DNA of 64,000 bases from Nemophila menziesii (GCA_029959085.1 JARWIR010000001.1:14437730-14501729); one strand, 5' to 3'; shown: positions 10,292 to 20,000, counted from the first letter of the stretch. Numbers and translations: made by a program. The notes: generated by a model from the sequence alone, not told the origin.

Positions 10292-10370
10292 TGGCCCATG
10301 CAGGTTTCGAACGAAACCTGCAACCTTCGCGTTATTAGCACGACACTCTAACCAACTGAGCTAATGGGCC
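10292..10370 (-). pseudogene. tRNA-Ile-like, unit A block 3, T-loop insertion
   Basis: 79 nt. Five extra bases in the T-arm enlarge the T-loop (stem GCAGG/CCTGC still pairs). Acceptor, D-arm and anticodon AAU are otherwise consensus or close to it. The adjacent hybrid unit has a 5-nt loss in the same place. Confidence 0.78.
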
Positions 10371-10735
10371 AACGTATTGTCTAAAAGTCAAACCCGCCAA
10401 CCTGACCGAACTTCACTATAAAATTAGGGATGTTAATGGTTAAGGTTTAAGACATAAATCGGTGGATAGCCGAACCGATATGTACCACGGTCAACATCAT
10501 GAAGTTATGTTTTGAAAAGTGTAACCTATCGTAAAATCGTTATGTTATGATTTTATATAAAAAATAATTCCGAATAATTGAAACGGCTATTTAAAGTATG
10601 TTATTTTATATTTTATCATAATGTAGGTAAAAAAGTATGTCCAAATTCCAAAACTATAATCCAAATGGTCAATTTAACATAAAAATAAAAAATTGTTTAA
10701 CAAAGAAAAATTTAATGGTTCTGTTATGGTTTTTT

Positions 10736-10809
10736 TCACCCATGCGTGTTTCGAACCTGCAACCTTCGCGTGACTAGCACGACGCTCTAACCAACTGACC
10801 TAATGAGCC
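10736..10809 (-). pseudogene. tRNA-like, unit B block 3, anticodon AGU
   Basis: The anticodon loop is CTAGTCA (AGU, Thr) on a well-paired anticodon stem (TCGTG/CGCGA) with U33 present. The T stem (GCAGG/CACGC) has two mismatches and acceptor pair 1 is G-G. It is the least damaged of the three B units in its anticodon arm. Confidence 0.78.
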
Positions 10810-11135
10810 AACATATTATTTACAAGTCAAGCCCAACAACCCTACCGATTTTCACTATAAAACTATGGATGTTAATGGTTAAAGTTTAAGACCAACATCG
10901 GTGGATATGTAACCGCGGGTTAACATTGTTAGGTTATGATTTTTAAAAGTGTAATTGATAGTGAAACTTTTATGTTTTGGTTTTAGATAAAAATAAATCT
11001 GAATAACCGAAAACCACTTATAATAATATGTAATTTTGTATTTTAATTTAATGTAGATAAAATAGTATATTCAAATCCCAAGACTAATTTGCAAATAATT
11101 GATTTAACTAAAACTGAAAAACGTTTAACAAATCA

Positions 11136-11207
11136 AATCCCATGCAGGTTTCAAACCTGCAACCTTCGCGTTATTAGCACAACGCTAACCAACTAAGCTA
11201 ATGGGAC
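11136..11207 (-). pseudogene. tRNA-Ile-like, unit C block 3, D-stem deletion
   Basis: 72 nt. It carries the C-type rebuilt 3' acceptor (GTCCCAT/ATGGGAT, discriminator T) plus a 2-nt deletion that breaks the 3' strand of the D stem. Anticodon AAU and the T stem are kept. Confidence 0.78.
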
Positions 11208-11573
11208 AACATATTATTTGAAATTCAAACCCGCCAACCGGACCGAACTTCGCCATATAATTAGGGATGTTAACTGTTAAGGTTTAAGACAAAAATCGAT
11301 GGATAACTGAATCGATATGTAACCAAGATTGACATCATGAAGTTATGGTTTTGAAAAGTGTAACCGATCGTAAAACCATTATGTTACGATTTTAGATAAA
11401 AAAAATAAACCTGAATAACCGAAAACGACTATTTAAAATATGTAATTTCAAATTTTATCAAAATGTAGGTAAAAAAGTATTTTCATATCCCAAAACTATA
11501 ATCCAAATGGTCGATTTAACCAAAAAATGGAAAAAACATTTAACAAATCAAAACTTAAAAGTTATTGTTTATT

Positions 11574-11647
11574 TCGCCCATTCAGGTTTCGAACCTGCGA
11601 CCTTCGCGTTATTAGCACGACGCTCTAACCAACTGAGCTAATGCGCC
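11574..11647 (-). pseudogene. tRNA-Ile-like, unit D block 3, acceptor damaged
   Basis: D, anticodon (AAU) and T-loop are consensus, but acceptor pairs 1 and 4 are mismatched (GGCGCAT/ATGGGCG: G-G, G-G) and the outer T-stem pair is G-A. Internal promoter boxes are intact, so it may be transcribed, but processing and charging are doubtful. Confidence 0.65.
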
Positions 11648-12014
11648 AACATATTATTTAAAAGTCAAAGCCGCCAACCCGACCAAACTTCACTATGAAA
11701 TTATGGATGTTATTGGTTAATGTTGAAGACATAAATCGATGGATAGACGAACCAATATGTAACCACGATCAACATCATGAAGTTATGATTTTGAAATGCG
11801 TAACCGATCGTAAAACTGTTGTATTATAGTTTTCGATAAAAAATAAACCTGAATAACGGAAAACGGCTATTTAAAATATGTACTTTCGTATTATATCATA
11901 ATCTAGGTAAAAAAGTATATTAAAATCCCAAAACTATAATCCAAATGGTCGATTTAACAAAAAACTGAAAATACGTTTAACAAATCAAAACATAATGGTT
12001 CAGTTATGTTTTTT

Positions 12015-12088
12015 TGGCTCATGCAGGTTTCAAACCTGCAACCTTCGCGTTATTAGCACGGTTCTCTAACCAACTGAGCTAATGGGCC
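12015..12088 (-). pseudogene. tRNA-Ile-like, unit E block 3, partly degraded
   Basis: Anticodon is AAU. The D stem (GCTC/GAGA) and the anticodon stem (CCGTG/CGCGA) each have a mismatched outer pair, and the acceptor has C4-A69. T-loop is TTTGAAA. Confidence 0.65.
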
Positions 12089-12443
12089 AACTTATTATTT
12101 AAAAGTTAAACCCACCAACCCGACCGAAGTTTACTATAAAATTGTTAAGGTTTAAGACATAAATCGATGTATAGCCGAACCGATATGTAACCACGGTCAA
12201 CATCACGAAGTTATGATTTAGAAAAGTGTAACCGATCGAAAAACCGTTAGGATATGGTTTTAGATAAAAAATAAACCTGAATAACCGAAAATGGCTATTT
12301 AATAAATGTAATTTCATATTATTTCATAATGTAGGTAGAAAAGTATATTCAAATCCCAAAAACTATAATCCAAATGGTCGATTTAACAAAAAACTGAAAA
12401 AATGTTTAACAAATCTAAACTTAATGGTTTAGTTATGGTTTTT

Positions 12444-12517
12444 TGGCTCATGCAGGTTTCAAACCTGCGACCTTCGCGTTATTAGCACGACATTCTAACC
12501 AACTGAGCTAATAAGCC
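12444..12517 (-). tRNA. tRNA-Ile(AAU)-like, unit F block 3, doubtful function
   Basis: Anticodon is AAU. The acceptor GGCTTAT/ATGAGCC pairs throughout (U4-A69 as in the unit at 9401, plus one U-G). The D stem GCTC/GAAT has a C-A mismatch and the T-loop is TTTGAAA. It may be transcribed. Confidence 0.55.
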
Positions 12518-12652
12518 AACATATTATTTACAAGTGAAGCCTGGCAACCCGACTGACTTTCACTATAAAACTAGGGATATTAATGGTTAAGGTTTAAGAC
12601 ATAAATCGATGGATAGCCGTACCTATATGTAACCATGGTCAACATCATGAAT

Positions 12653-14035
12653 CGAGACTACTTCCATGTCTGAAGTCACTTTACGTTGGAAGATATTCGT
12701 GAAATATTCATGGATTCTAGTTTTAATTCTTTTTGGATCATCTGTCCATTTCCTGTATTTATCTTTGACATTACAGATATGGTTAAGACTTATTTTTCTT
12801 ATGGTTATAGACGCAAAGAAATATTAAGTATTTTTGTCACCTTTTTTAATCCACAGATCTCTTGCCCTGTTAGTCCAGAACGCTTCTTCTTGATTCCACA
12901 TTTCTTCCAGTTCTAGTTTGATTTTGTCCTCCAAATTATAGTGATGAACCCATATATGGTCATTCTGAATTTTCTCGAGTTTCTTTTGGTATTCATTAAT
13001 CTTCTTCCTGTTGTTAACAAAAGTTTTCCAGCTCCATCCAGTAAAATCCAAACACGTAACATCTTTTTTGATATTAAAATCCTAAATATTATCAGTACCA
13101 CGACCACTATCTCATGAGTTTTTTGCGGCGTCGCTGCATTGCTTATTTTTCAACCACCTTGATTCAAACATAAAGTAATGTTTGTTTTAAATTTTGAGTT
13201 ATCCTTTTGAATTACAAAAGGAGTATGATTTGATCCAATAGTTGGCGAGACTTTTAAAATATGGACTTATTAAAAATAAATTCATTGAACCTTAGCATTT
13301 AGTAAAAAGTTGGAGCAATTTTACCAGATTTCTCTAAAGATTATGTAATATCATTAAAGTCTCATATGTATAAAACTGGTTCAGCTATATTTATTATCCA
13401 GGAAGTAAGGCCGTCCCGTATACACAAACACAATATACCAAGAACTAACACTAGATTCATCAATTTTAGCGATAACAAAAGAAGCATTTGAGTTGACAAC
13501 TCTCAGCTTGACACTGTCCTTCCAACCTAGAAGAATATCCCCTGGACTTAAAGGCTCTTCCTCCTGGATTGAATACGTGCAGATTATTTAAAGCTTTTAA
13601 ATGATTACAAGACTTTACATCCTTCCATCTAACTTTAGACTCTAGCAAACAAATAACAGAAACACCAACGTTAGCAGTTAAGGACTTATTCACTTTTTTG
13701 TCATGGGGGTCCTAGCTCCCTGACAGTTCCAAACTAGTATATTATCCATAATCCCCGACCATTTTGGAGGACTCTCCGCCGTCCTTCAGAATAAAAGGTC
13801 CAATGCTTTCCTTCACGGGGAGGTTCTAGGTACTAGCATTGTTCTTAGTGTCACTGTCGCTGCTCATATCACCTCTCAAATGACCCTCACAATCTGCTTC
13901 GTTACTATAATAAAGTTTCCTTTGCTCCAAATTACCCTCTTCTGTCTCTAAATCTTTGCTCGAAAACATGCCTTTATTTTCCATAAATTGAAATTTAACC
14001 TCACAAAATCTTGAACAAATACAAGACACTAATGC
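12653..14035 (-). mobile_element. Decayed LINE fragment
   Basis: Reading the minus strand from right to left: an ORF1 tail (13826-14029); the ORF2 start at about 13745 with the endonuclease signature ILVWNCQGARTPMTKK and CLLESKVRW (13466-13745); then, after a large internal deletion of the endonuclease domain, the coiled linker before the RT (12824-13051). The motif WIKKGDKNT is followed by a stop and then FFAS. The left end abuts the tRNA array at 12652/12653. It is a different LINE subfamily from the one at the left edge. Confidence 0.78.
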
Positions 14036-14279
14036 TTGACAAATAAATTAAAGACTAAATACCCCCATATAAAAGTGTGCTTGTTATGTATCAGATGATG
14101 GAAGAGCTCTAATGACCTTGAAGCTTTGTTGCTATTGCAAAAGCTGTACGTTTGGCTAATTTGTGGGTCCTTTTTTGAAAAAAGCATGATATCTAGCCAC
14201 GAAATCATGAATTATACATCAACATGATATCTACAAGATCATCAGTCTACAATGATGAAAGCTTATTATTTCAGTATCC

Positions 14280-14430
14280 GATCAAATGACTACATGATCT
14301 TCAGTCTACACTATCTCAATTCACCGTTTCTCTACATACTTGAAGGAGTTGGCACAAAAAATCTTCTGTATAAGGTTCGGAATGGTGAATTGAGGTAGTG
14401 TAAACCGATGATCATGTATCATATGACCGG
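14280..14430. repeat. Imperfect inverted repeat, about 46-bp arms
   Basis: Arms 14280-14325 and 14384-14430 pair with few mismatches around a 58-bp loop; the inner part (left CTCAATTCACC, right GGTGAATTGAG) is perfect. An RNA from either strand would fold into a long hairpin. It could be a foldback MITE remnant or a small-RNA precursor. Confidence 0.65.
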
Positions 14431-14704
14431 TTATTGAAAGAATAATATAAGTATCTGTCCTTCTATACAAACTGAAAAAAACCATCAAAACATTCCCTAG
14501 AGTCTAGAAAATTTATGAAATTCAAAAATTCTTATATAAGTTTTTTAAAATCAGAATTTAATACATTTCTTTGAACCCTTTAAATATATAGAACAAAAAT
14601 AAATCTTTACACGAAAAATTAAGTCAAAATAAAACGAAGATTTAACAAAAAATAGAAAACTGAATCATAAATTTTATTTATTTTTGGATGGAAAGTAAAC
14701 AATC

Positions 14705-14711
14705 TATTATT

Positions 14712-14806
<95 letters not shown>
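14705..14806. repeat. (ATT)n followed by (AAT)n microsatellite
   Basis: About 40 bp of ATT repeats switch at about 14745 to about 60 bp of AAT repeats, making a self-complementary tract. Confidence 0.95.
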
Positions 14807-14807
<1 letters not shown>

Positions 14808-15174
14808 TTTAGTGGCTCCTCAATTTTTCGACCAAAAAGAAAGTAAGTGGCTCAAAACATTCTATAAATGAAAATCAAAATTGTATACTTTTCAATTTAG
14901 AATTTACTATTCAAACCGAAAGGTTAAATTAGTATTTTTAATTCTATCATCTAGGTAATTCTAGTACACATTTTGAATAAATTTACTATCATCTCTAATA
15001 AAAAAAAAAATGATGTACAATTCAAATAAAATATGAAATGTACAAAAATTTATTTCTTTAAGTATGTGTTCATGATATGGGGACACCCTCAAAAGGTAGA
15101 TTTTTCCTCGCCAGCCAAATGAAGTACATCATTGCAGCAAAGGCGATGCACCACATTGTCTTCTTCTAGTCTTA

Positions 15175-15440
15175 TGTTATGTGCAGATTGACAAAGTAAT
15201 AATTCAAAAAGTAGAGATCATCTACCAAGGGATTAGTAATGCTAATTTTGTGTAATAGTTTTGTTAAAGATGATTCGTTATGAAAAACTAAAATTAGGGG
15301 TAAAGGATTGGGTGATGCGTTATATTACTACAAAAGTAAAGGACTATAAGTATCAATTAACTAAATAACAAGGACTGGATCTGCAAATACAAAAATTTAA
15401 AGGAGAAAAGATGAGATTGGGATGATCGTAATTGGTGGTG
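15175..15440 (-). mobile_element. 3' LTR fragment of Athila-like Ty3 element
   Basis: About 265 bp, alignable with 18623-18830 (shared TGTTAT terminus, AATAATTCAAAAAGT, GGGA-TAATAATGCTAATTTT-type segments). Only the last part of the LTR is kept, and it joins directly to gag coding at about 15441, so the polymerase and most of the 3' LTR are deleted. Confidence 0.7.
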
Positions 15441-16337
15441 GGCCACTACTTTCCCATGCCGAAGGTCAATGGCATTACACGATTCCACATTCTGATCAAC
15501 ATACGGGCCTTGAGTGATCTTATGGGGTTGACCTTGTTGATATTTAAAAGCTTTAGTAAGTTGAGACATTTTTTGTGATAATATTTCCAAAGTTTCCCCA
15601 TGTGAGTCAAGAGTCTCATCAGTCTTAATCGTCTCATCCCTCACGAATGTTATAAATTTGTTGATTGTTTCATCCAACTTACTTTCACCTTCTTGTGGAT
15701 ATGATGTGAGAGATTTTTTATCTAAACTATCCATATAAATATTATAGACGGGAGACGGATTTATGTAATTCCCATAAGATTTTCTACCTTGATATTTATT
15801 TTGTTGAAGTCGAGCTTGAAAATAATTTTCGACCACACTAGCATTTGATAATTGGAAACCTGAATGATTGTTTCAATTCCCTTGATATTGGTTACCCTAG
15901 TGGTGATAATTTTGGCCACCTTGATAAGAATCATGGTTAACCATGAAATATACCAACCAGGGATTCCATCTACACTCGTCACACAGATGCTTTCCATTTC
16001 TTCACACTTGACACATCACAGTTTCTTGAGAAACTTGAACACTAGCTTGATTACCTTGATTCCCATTCAAATCTGTAATTTTTAGTTGATTTTTATAGCC
16101 GTTAATTTTGCATTTACTGCCATCCGAGAATCAACTCGGAGAGTACCTCGATTTGATCCATAAACATCAGATCTTAAGGGTTGCCAACTCATCTCATTAT
16201 TCACAATTCTATCCATCACCAGCAATGCTTGATAAGGAGGAACCACCATAAATCCCCTCTACAAATAACATCAAGTTTCTCCATTAGAGGAGCATCAAGA
16301 CTTTTGTAATAAATGGCAAGTTGCATGTCCATATTAT

Positions 16338-17687
16338 TGTGATAACCTAAACCTATTAATATTTTTTTTATATAAGTTTTGTGGTCTTATAAATATTTTA
16401 AATAGTTGAGGGGTTATTGAGGTTAATTACAAAAATAGGATCTGAAGTAAATATACTAAAAGAAAAAGAAAAAAAAAGGAACGTCAGATTAACAGATAAG
16501 AACAAAAAGAAACAAAGAAAAAAAAATAAAAAAAAATGATGACCGCCTTAGTTTTCTATAAGTAAGGAGAGCTAGTTGGCTGTGAGGATAAAAGTAAACA
16601 AAAAAACCAACCAAATAATAAGAGAGGATAAGAATGATAAGAACGAGAAACAAAACTTAGAAAAAGAAAACCCAGATCCAAAGCTTACTCTTATATTCAT
16701 CTGCTATATAAAGGAGGATCGTGAGTTTAAATAAAATAAAAAGGGGCACGGTCGAGGTAAGTCAGACTCCTATCTTTTATCGGTTTAACTATTAATATTG
16801 AATTAAGATATATTTAGTTAAATATGAGACGTGGTGATGTCTGAGATAAAAAGAGTAATTGTGACATAGGACTTAGTTGGAGTGTATATTGATGAGACTG
16901 TCATGTCTATATTATTTCTTGTGATCCTTAGAGCTGCGACACCTAACCAACAGGTGAAATTGTCGAGATGTGCCATAGGTGGATCGGTCCACTATGGGTA
17001 CGAAGTATACGGTGCCATAGGTGGATCGGTCCACTATGGGTACGAAGTATACGGTACCATAGGTGGATCGGTCCACTATGGGTACGGGGTATACTATACC
17101 ATAGGTGGATCGGTCCACTATGGGTATTTAGTATACGTTGACGTAGGTGGATCGGTCCACTACGTGTATTACGTATAGTATTGTATTGCAGTTCTAAGTT
17201 ATGTGGGTGCATAGGATTGTATTGAGACAGAGATTGTTGGAAGGGAATTGCTATATGGGCGTATGTTGATTTTAGTTATAAATAAATTATATGATTTCGA
17301 TTATACTGTTTGTATGAATTCCTTGTCTTAGGAGACGTTTCGACTTACTGAGCTTTTGTAGCTCACTTCGTGTGTTATTCTGTGCAGAGGGAGGTGGGCA
17401 GGATCTTCAGGGGGAGAACCAGGCTTAGCAACCCCGTTATAGATAGATATATGTATGAAACCTGGATAATTTTGTAATGTGACCCAACTAGGCTTTTGAT
17501 GTAACCATAGTTTGGTCTGTATTACGTAAACATAATTCACTATAACACTTTTGATGTATTATATATAGATGCCCTATAATGTTGTGTGTAAGTTATTGCG
17601 GTAAAGGCCTTGTAGGCTTAGGTTATTGACTTAGGTCTACGGCATGTCACGTCTTGAGATCCAGAGGTGGGAAATCAGGGCGTGACA
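16338..17687. mobile_element. Solo LTR with 5-bp target-site duplication
   Basis: 1,350 bp, starting TGTGATAACC and ending GGCGTGACA, flanked on both sides by ATTAT (16333-16337 and 17688-17692). Removing it and one ATTAT restores the reading of the gag it interrupts. No primer site or coding region is present, so it is a solo LTR left by recombination. It contains the 42-bp minisatellite at 16970-17178. Its GGGCGTGACA end is common in plant gypsy (chromovirus-type) LTRs. Confidence 0.9.
16970..17178. repeat. 42-bp minisatellite, five units, inside the solo LTR
   Basis: Units start at 16970, 17012, 17054, 17096 and 17138. Each contains a near-palindromic core (TAGGTGGATCGGTCCACTA). Because 42 is divisible by 3, three of the frames stay open and give spurious 14-residue repeats on both strands. 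Confidence 0.95.
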
Positions 17688-18597
17688 ATTATACCCATGA
17701 TTCGGGAATTTATTCAAAAGAGTTTGAAAATAGGTTCATATTTCACTAAGTGATTCACGTAGATGTTGATTGAATGTAGAAAGGTCCATCTAATCCTTGC
17801 CTCACATGCTATGTGAATAATATTGATAAATAATGCATTTTGGATTTGATTCCAATCATCAGCGTCCTGGGTGTTGAAGATCTAACCACTCATTAGAACC
17901 TTCAAGCAAAAGAAGGGGAACATGTATTGATACATGTGTTCCTTTGTGACTCCTTGAGTCACATACGCATCATAATTTTTCATAAAGTTTTGCACCACTG
18001 TTACATGATCATCATGAGCCGCTCCACTATAACTTTCATAATTCAAAAATTAGTTCAACATTACCCGAATCGGGTTTAAAGCTTTTGGCTTGAATCTCGG
18101 GTTGGTAGATCTTAAGTAGGGCAAGTGAAGTTGGAGACCTTGCTCCGGTGGTTGCATATACATGGGTTTTTAATATTGAAACCCAAACCTCCTTGATTAA
18201 TTTGAGGGGTATAATTGTTATTGCTAAAGCCCCAAGTGGAAATTGAATTATGGGTTGTTGATCTTGTTGAAATTGGGGCCTACCTTGTTGCTGTTTAATT
18301 TGGGGCCCCAATTGTGTTTGAACTTGTGGCCCTTGAAGAAGATTCACTTGGGAGCCACTTGAACTTGGACCCTCCATTCAAACCCATAACTTGAAGTTAC
18401 ATATCACCTTCCATGCCAATACTCGAAGTAGCTTCTTGCTCTATTCTTTGCCTTTCTCTCTTGATTTGTGTCTGAAACAACCTTTTAGGATTCAAAAGCA
18501 TGCGCTAAACACCTTGTACCTAGAGAGAATAAGAGCCAAAAAAGTGTAAAATATAAAACATCAAAGATACTAAACTAAAAATACGATTAACGCTCTA

Positions 18598-18616
18598 ATC
18601 CCCGACAACGATGCCA
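18598..18616 (-). promoter_or_regulatory. Primer-binding site, tRNA-Asp type, of the Athila-like element
   Basis: On the plus strand, ATCCCCGACAACGATGCCA resembles the 3' end of plant tRNA-Asp (ATCCCCGGCAACGGCGCCA, 16 of 19). All three differences are G-to-A or C-to-T transitions, as expected from decay of methylated DNA. It lies 6 bp from the LTR end at 18623. Confidence 0.75.
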
Positions 18617-18622
18617 AATACT

Positions 18623-20000
18623 TGTTATGTATGGATAGACACAACAATAATTCAAAAAGTCGAGATCGTCTCACAAGGGAGTAATAATGCTAATTTTATG
18701 TAATAGTTTAATTAAGGAAGTCTTGTTATGAAAAAACCAACAATTAACTAAACAACAAGGACCAGATTTGCAAAAACAAGGATTTAAAGGAGAGAAGTTG
18801 AGCTTGGGATGGTCGAATCCACCTAAATTCACTAATTGAGAAAATTATATCTATCAAGGAAAAGATTGACAACTACACATTAACCCGGATTCGATATTCA
18901 CGCTAAACCCCTTCAGGGATATCAGGTGATACTCTCAAGGCAATAGACTTTCTCAGATGAATCAATCTACCCTAACAAATGCTAAAAACACTTACCCACA
19001 TAGTGGATTTGCATCCATCTAAGATCTCCTGATTCAATAGATTAGTGTACTCTCAAATTACCTTGATATACCCTTAAACCTTATTCCCGGGAGTAATTCA
19101 GGATAAGAGATAATCAACTAATTATCCAAATTAATCAACTACAATTTAATATAAGTTAAAGAGAAACATGTTAATACTAATCTTAATTAAGATAATTTAC
19201 CCTAATTACAATCAAATGCACAAAACGAACAACTAGGGTTCAGATACCAAAATCAGCTAAATGTTTAACTCATAATTGGATGTGATAAAAGTATAAGGAA
19301 ATTAACTAACATCAAGGAAATAAAAGAAATAAAGATAAAATGAAATTACACATTTTTAGTGAAAATGATGAACGTGAATTTTTGAATGTTTAAAGATGAG
19401 AATGAATATCTATAACTCTTCCTATCTCCTCTCTACAAGCATTTGTCCCCTTTGATTCTATGTTATGATATCCCCTTAAAATGAAAGATATTGAATTTTA
19501 TAGCTCCTAATTTGGTGACCTATAGTAGTTGGGCTTGCTCCATGAGCTAAAAACTCTAAAAATGTAGATCATTTCTAGTCTTGTGCATATGTGAGTCACT
19601 TTTAGACCACCTAAATGATCATAATTCGACATTTCGGACTCCATACCGCACCCAATTTTTTTACGCATTTGTCTTTCCGTGATCTTTCTAGCGGTCCATA
19701 ATTCAACTCCAAACTCCTCTCAGATCGACATGGGCATTCATTCAAAGATTTCAGTTTGATTGTAACACCATCTTTCATTGATCTTTAAATAAAATATTGA
19801 CTTCCTGGGTCAACTTTTGTTTATTTGCTTACTTGGAGATTCCTATATGGTTTTTGACTCTTTATACAATTCATTAATCCTCAGATCCAGGTGTTCTTAA
19901 GAGTTTCACCTAAAAAGTACAAAACACCTCAAAATGCTTCAAAAACACACGAATCGTCAACATCAGCTCACGACTAAAAATATATCAAATAAAGGGAAAA
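18623..20000 (-). mobile_element. 5' LTR of the Athila-like element (right boundary approximate)
   Basis: The LTR 3' end on the minus strand is at 18623 (TGTTAT on the plus strand), next to the primer site. The sequence to about 20.0 kb is AT-rich and non-coding, with A-rich stretches near 19.9 kb. I could not find the matching outer end or a 5-bp duplication, so the right limit is a guess. Confidence 0.5.

Larger units (their letters stand above)
2116..12652 (-). repeat. Tandem higher-order array of 20 tRNA-Ile(AAU)-type units
   Basis: Twenty tRNA-Ile-like sequences, all on the minus strand, spaced about 400-448 bp apart once hAT insertions are discounted. Spacers are homologous throughout but fall into six recognisable types (A-F), which recur in order. 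Block 1: ABCDEF (3022-5252). Block 2: ABCDEE'F (6212-9474). Then an A/F hybrid unit (9849), then block 3: ABCDEF (10292-12517). The array grew first by single-unit duplication and then by duplication of a six-unit block, with later unequal exchange. It ends against LINE sequence on both sides. At least one unit (6212-6285) has the expected plant tRNA-Ile(AAU) sequence in every position; others range from near-intact to dead. Individual units are listed separately. Confidence 0.93.
14036..15174. other. AT-rich spacer with inverted repeat and trinucleotide tract
   Basis: No gene seen. It holds an imperfect inverted repeat (14280-14430) and a palindromic (ATT)n/(AAT)n tract (14705-14806), described separately. 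Confidence 0.6.
15441..18377 (-). pseudogene. Athila-like gag, decayed and interrupted by a solo LTR
   Basis: Encodes remnants of a Ty3/gypsy capsid precursor. The N-terminal part begins at an ATG at 18377 (MEGPSSSGSQ), followed by a glutamine-rich stretch. The middle reads FPNHGYN at 17.7 kb and continues, on the far side of the inserted LTR, as MDMQLAIYYKSLDAPLMEKL at 16.3 kb, matching the gag pattern of plant Athila elements. The C-terminal part (15357-15836) has a polar region with repeated Q and a coiled segment (SQKMSQLTKAFKYQQGQ). Several stops and frameshifts break it (around 15870 and 16260). No protease, RT, RNase H or integrase follows. Family assignment rests on gag style plus the tRNA-Asp-type primer site. 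Confidence 0.7.

Noticed and set aside
3022..12517. Plastid or mitochondrial tRNA insertion as the origin of the array
   Set aside because: The intact copies match nuclear tRNA-Ile(AAU); plastid tRNA-Ile genes have GAU (with an intron) or CAU anticodons and different bodies.
3000..12520. Regularly spaced short conserved repeats, superficially like a CRISPR array
   Set aside because: The conserved 74-bp segments fold as tRNA-Ile, the spacers are homologous to each other and about 360 bp long, and the DNA is plant nuclear.
1..14035. Left and right LINE sequences as one element split by the tRNA array
   Set aside because: Both cover the ORF1 tail and endonuclease start (they overlap in content) and differ in sequence, so they are two separate LINEs.
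16882..17212. Open frames encoding 14-residue repeats (GGSVHYGY-type) on both strands
   Set aside because: They arise from a 42-bp minisatellite inside a solo LTR; openness on both strands follows from a period divisible by three.
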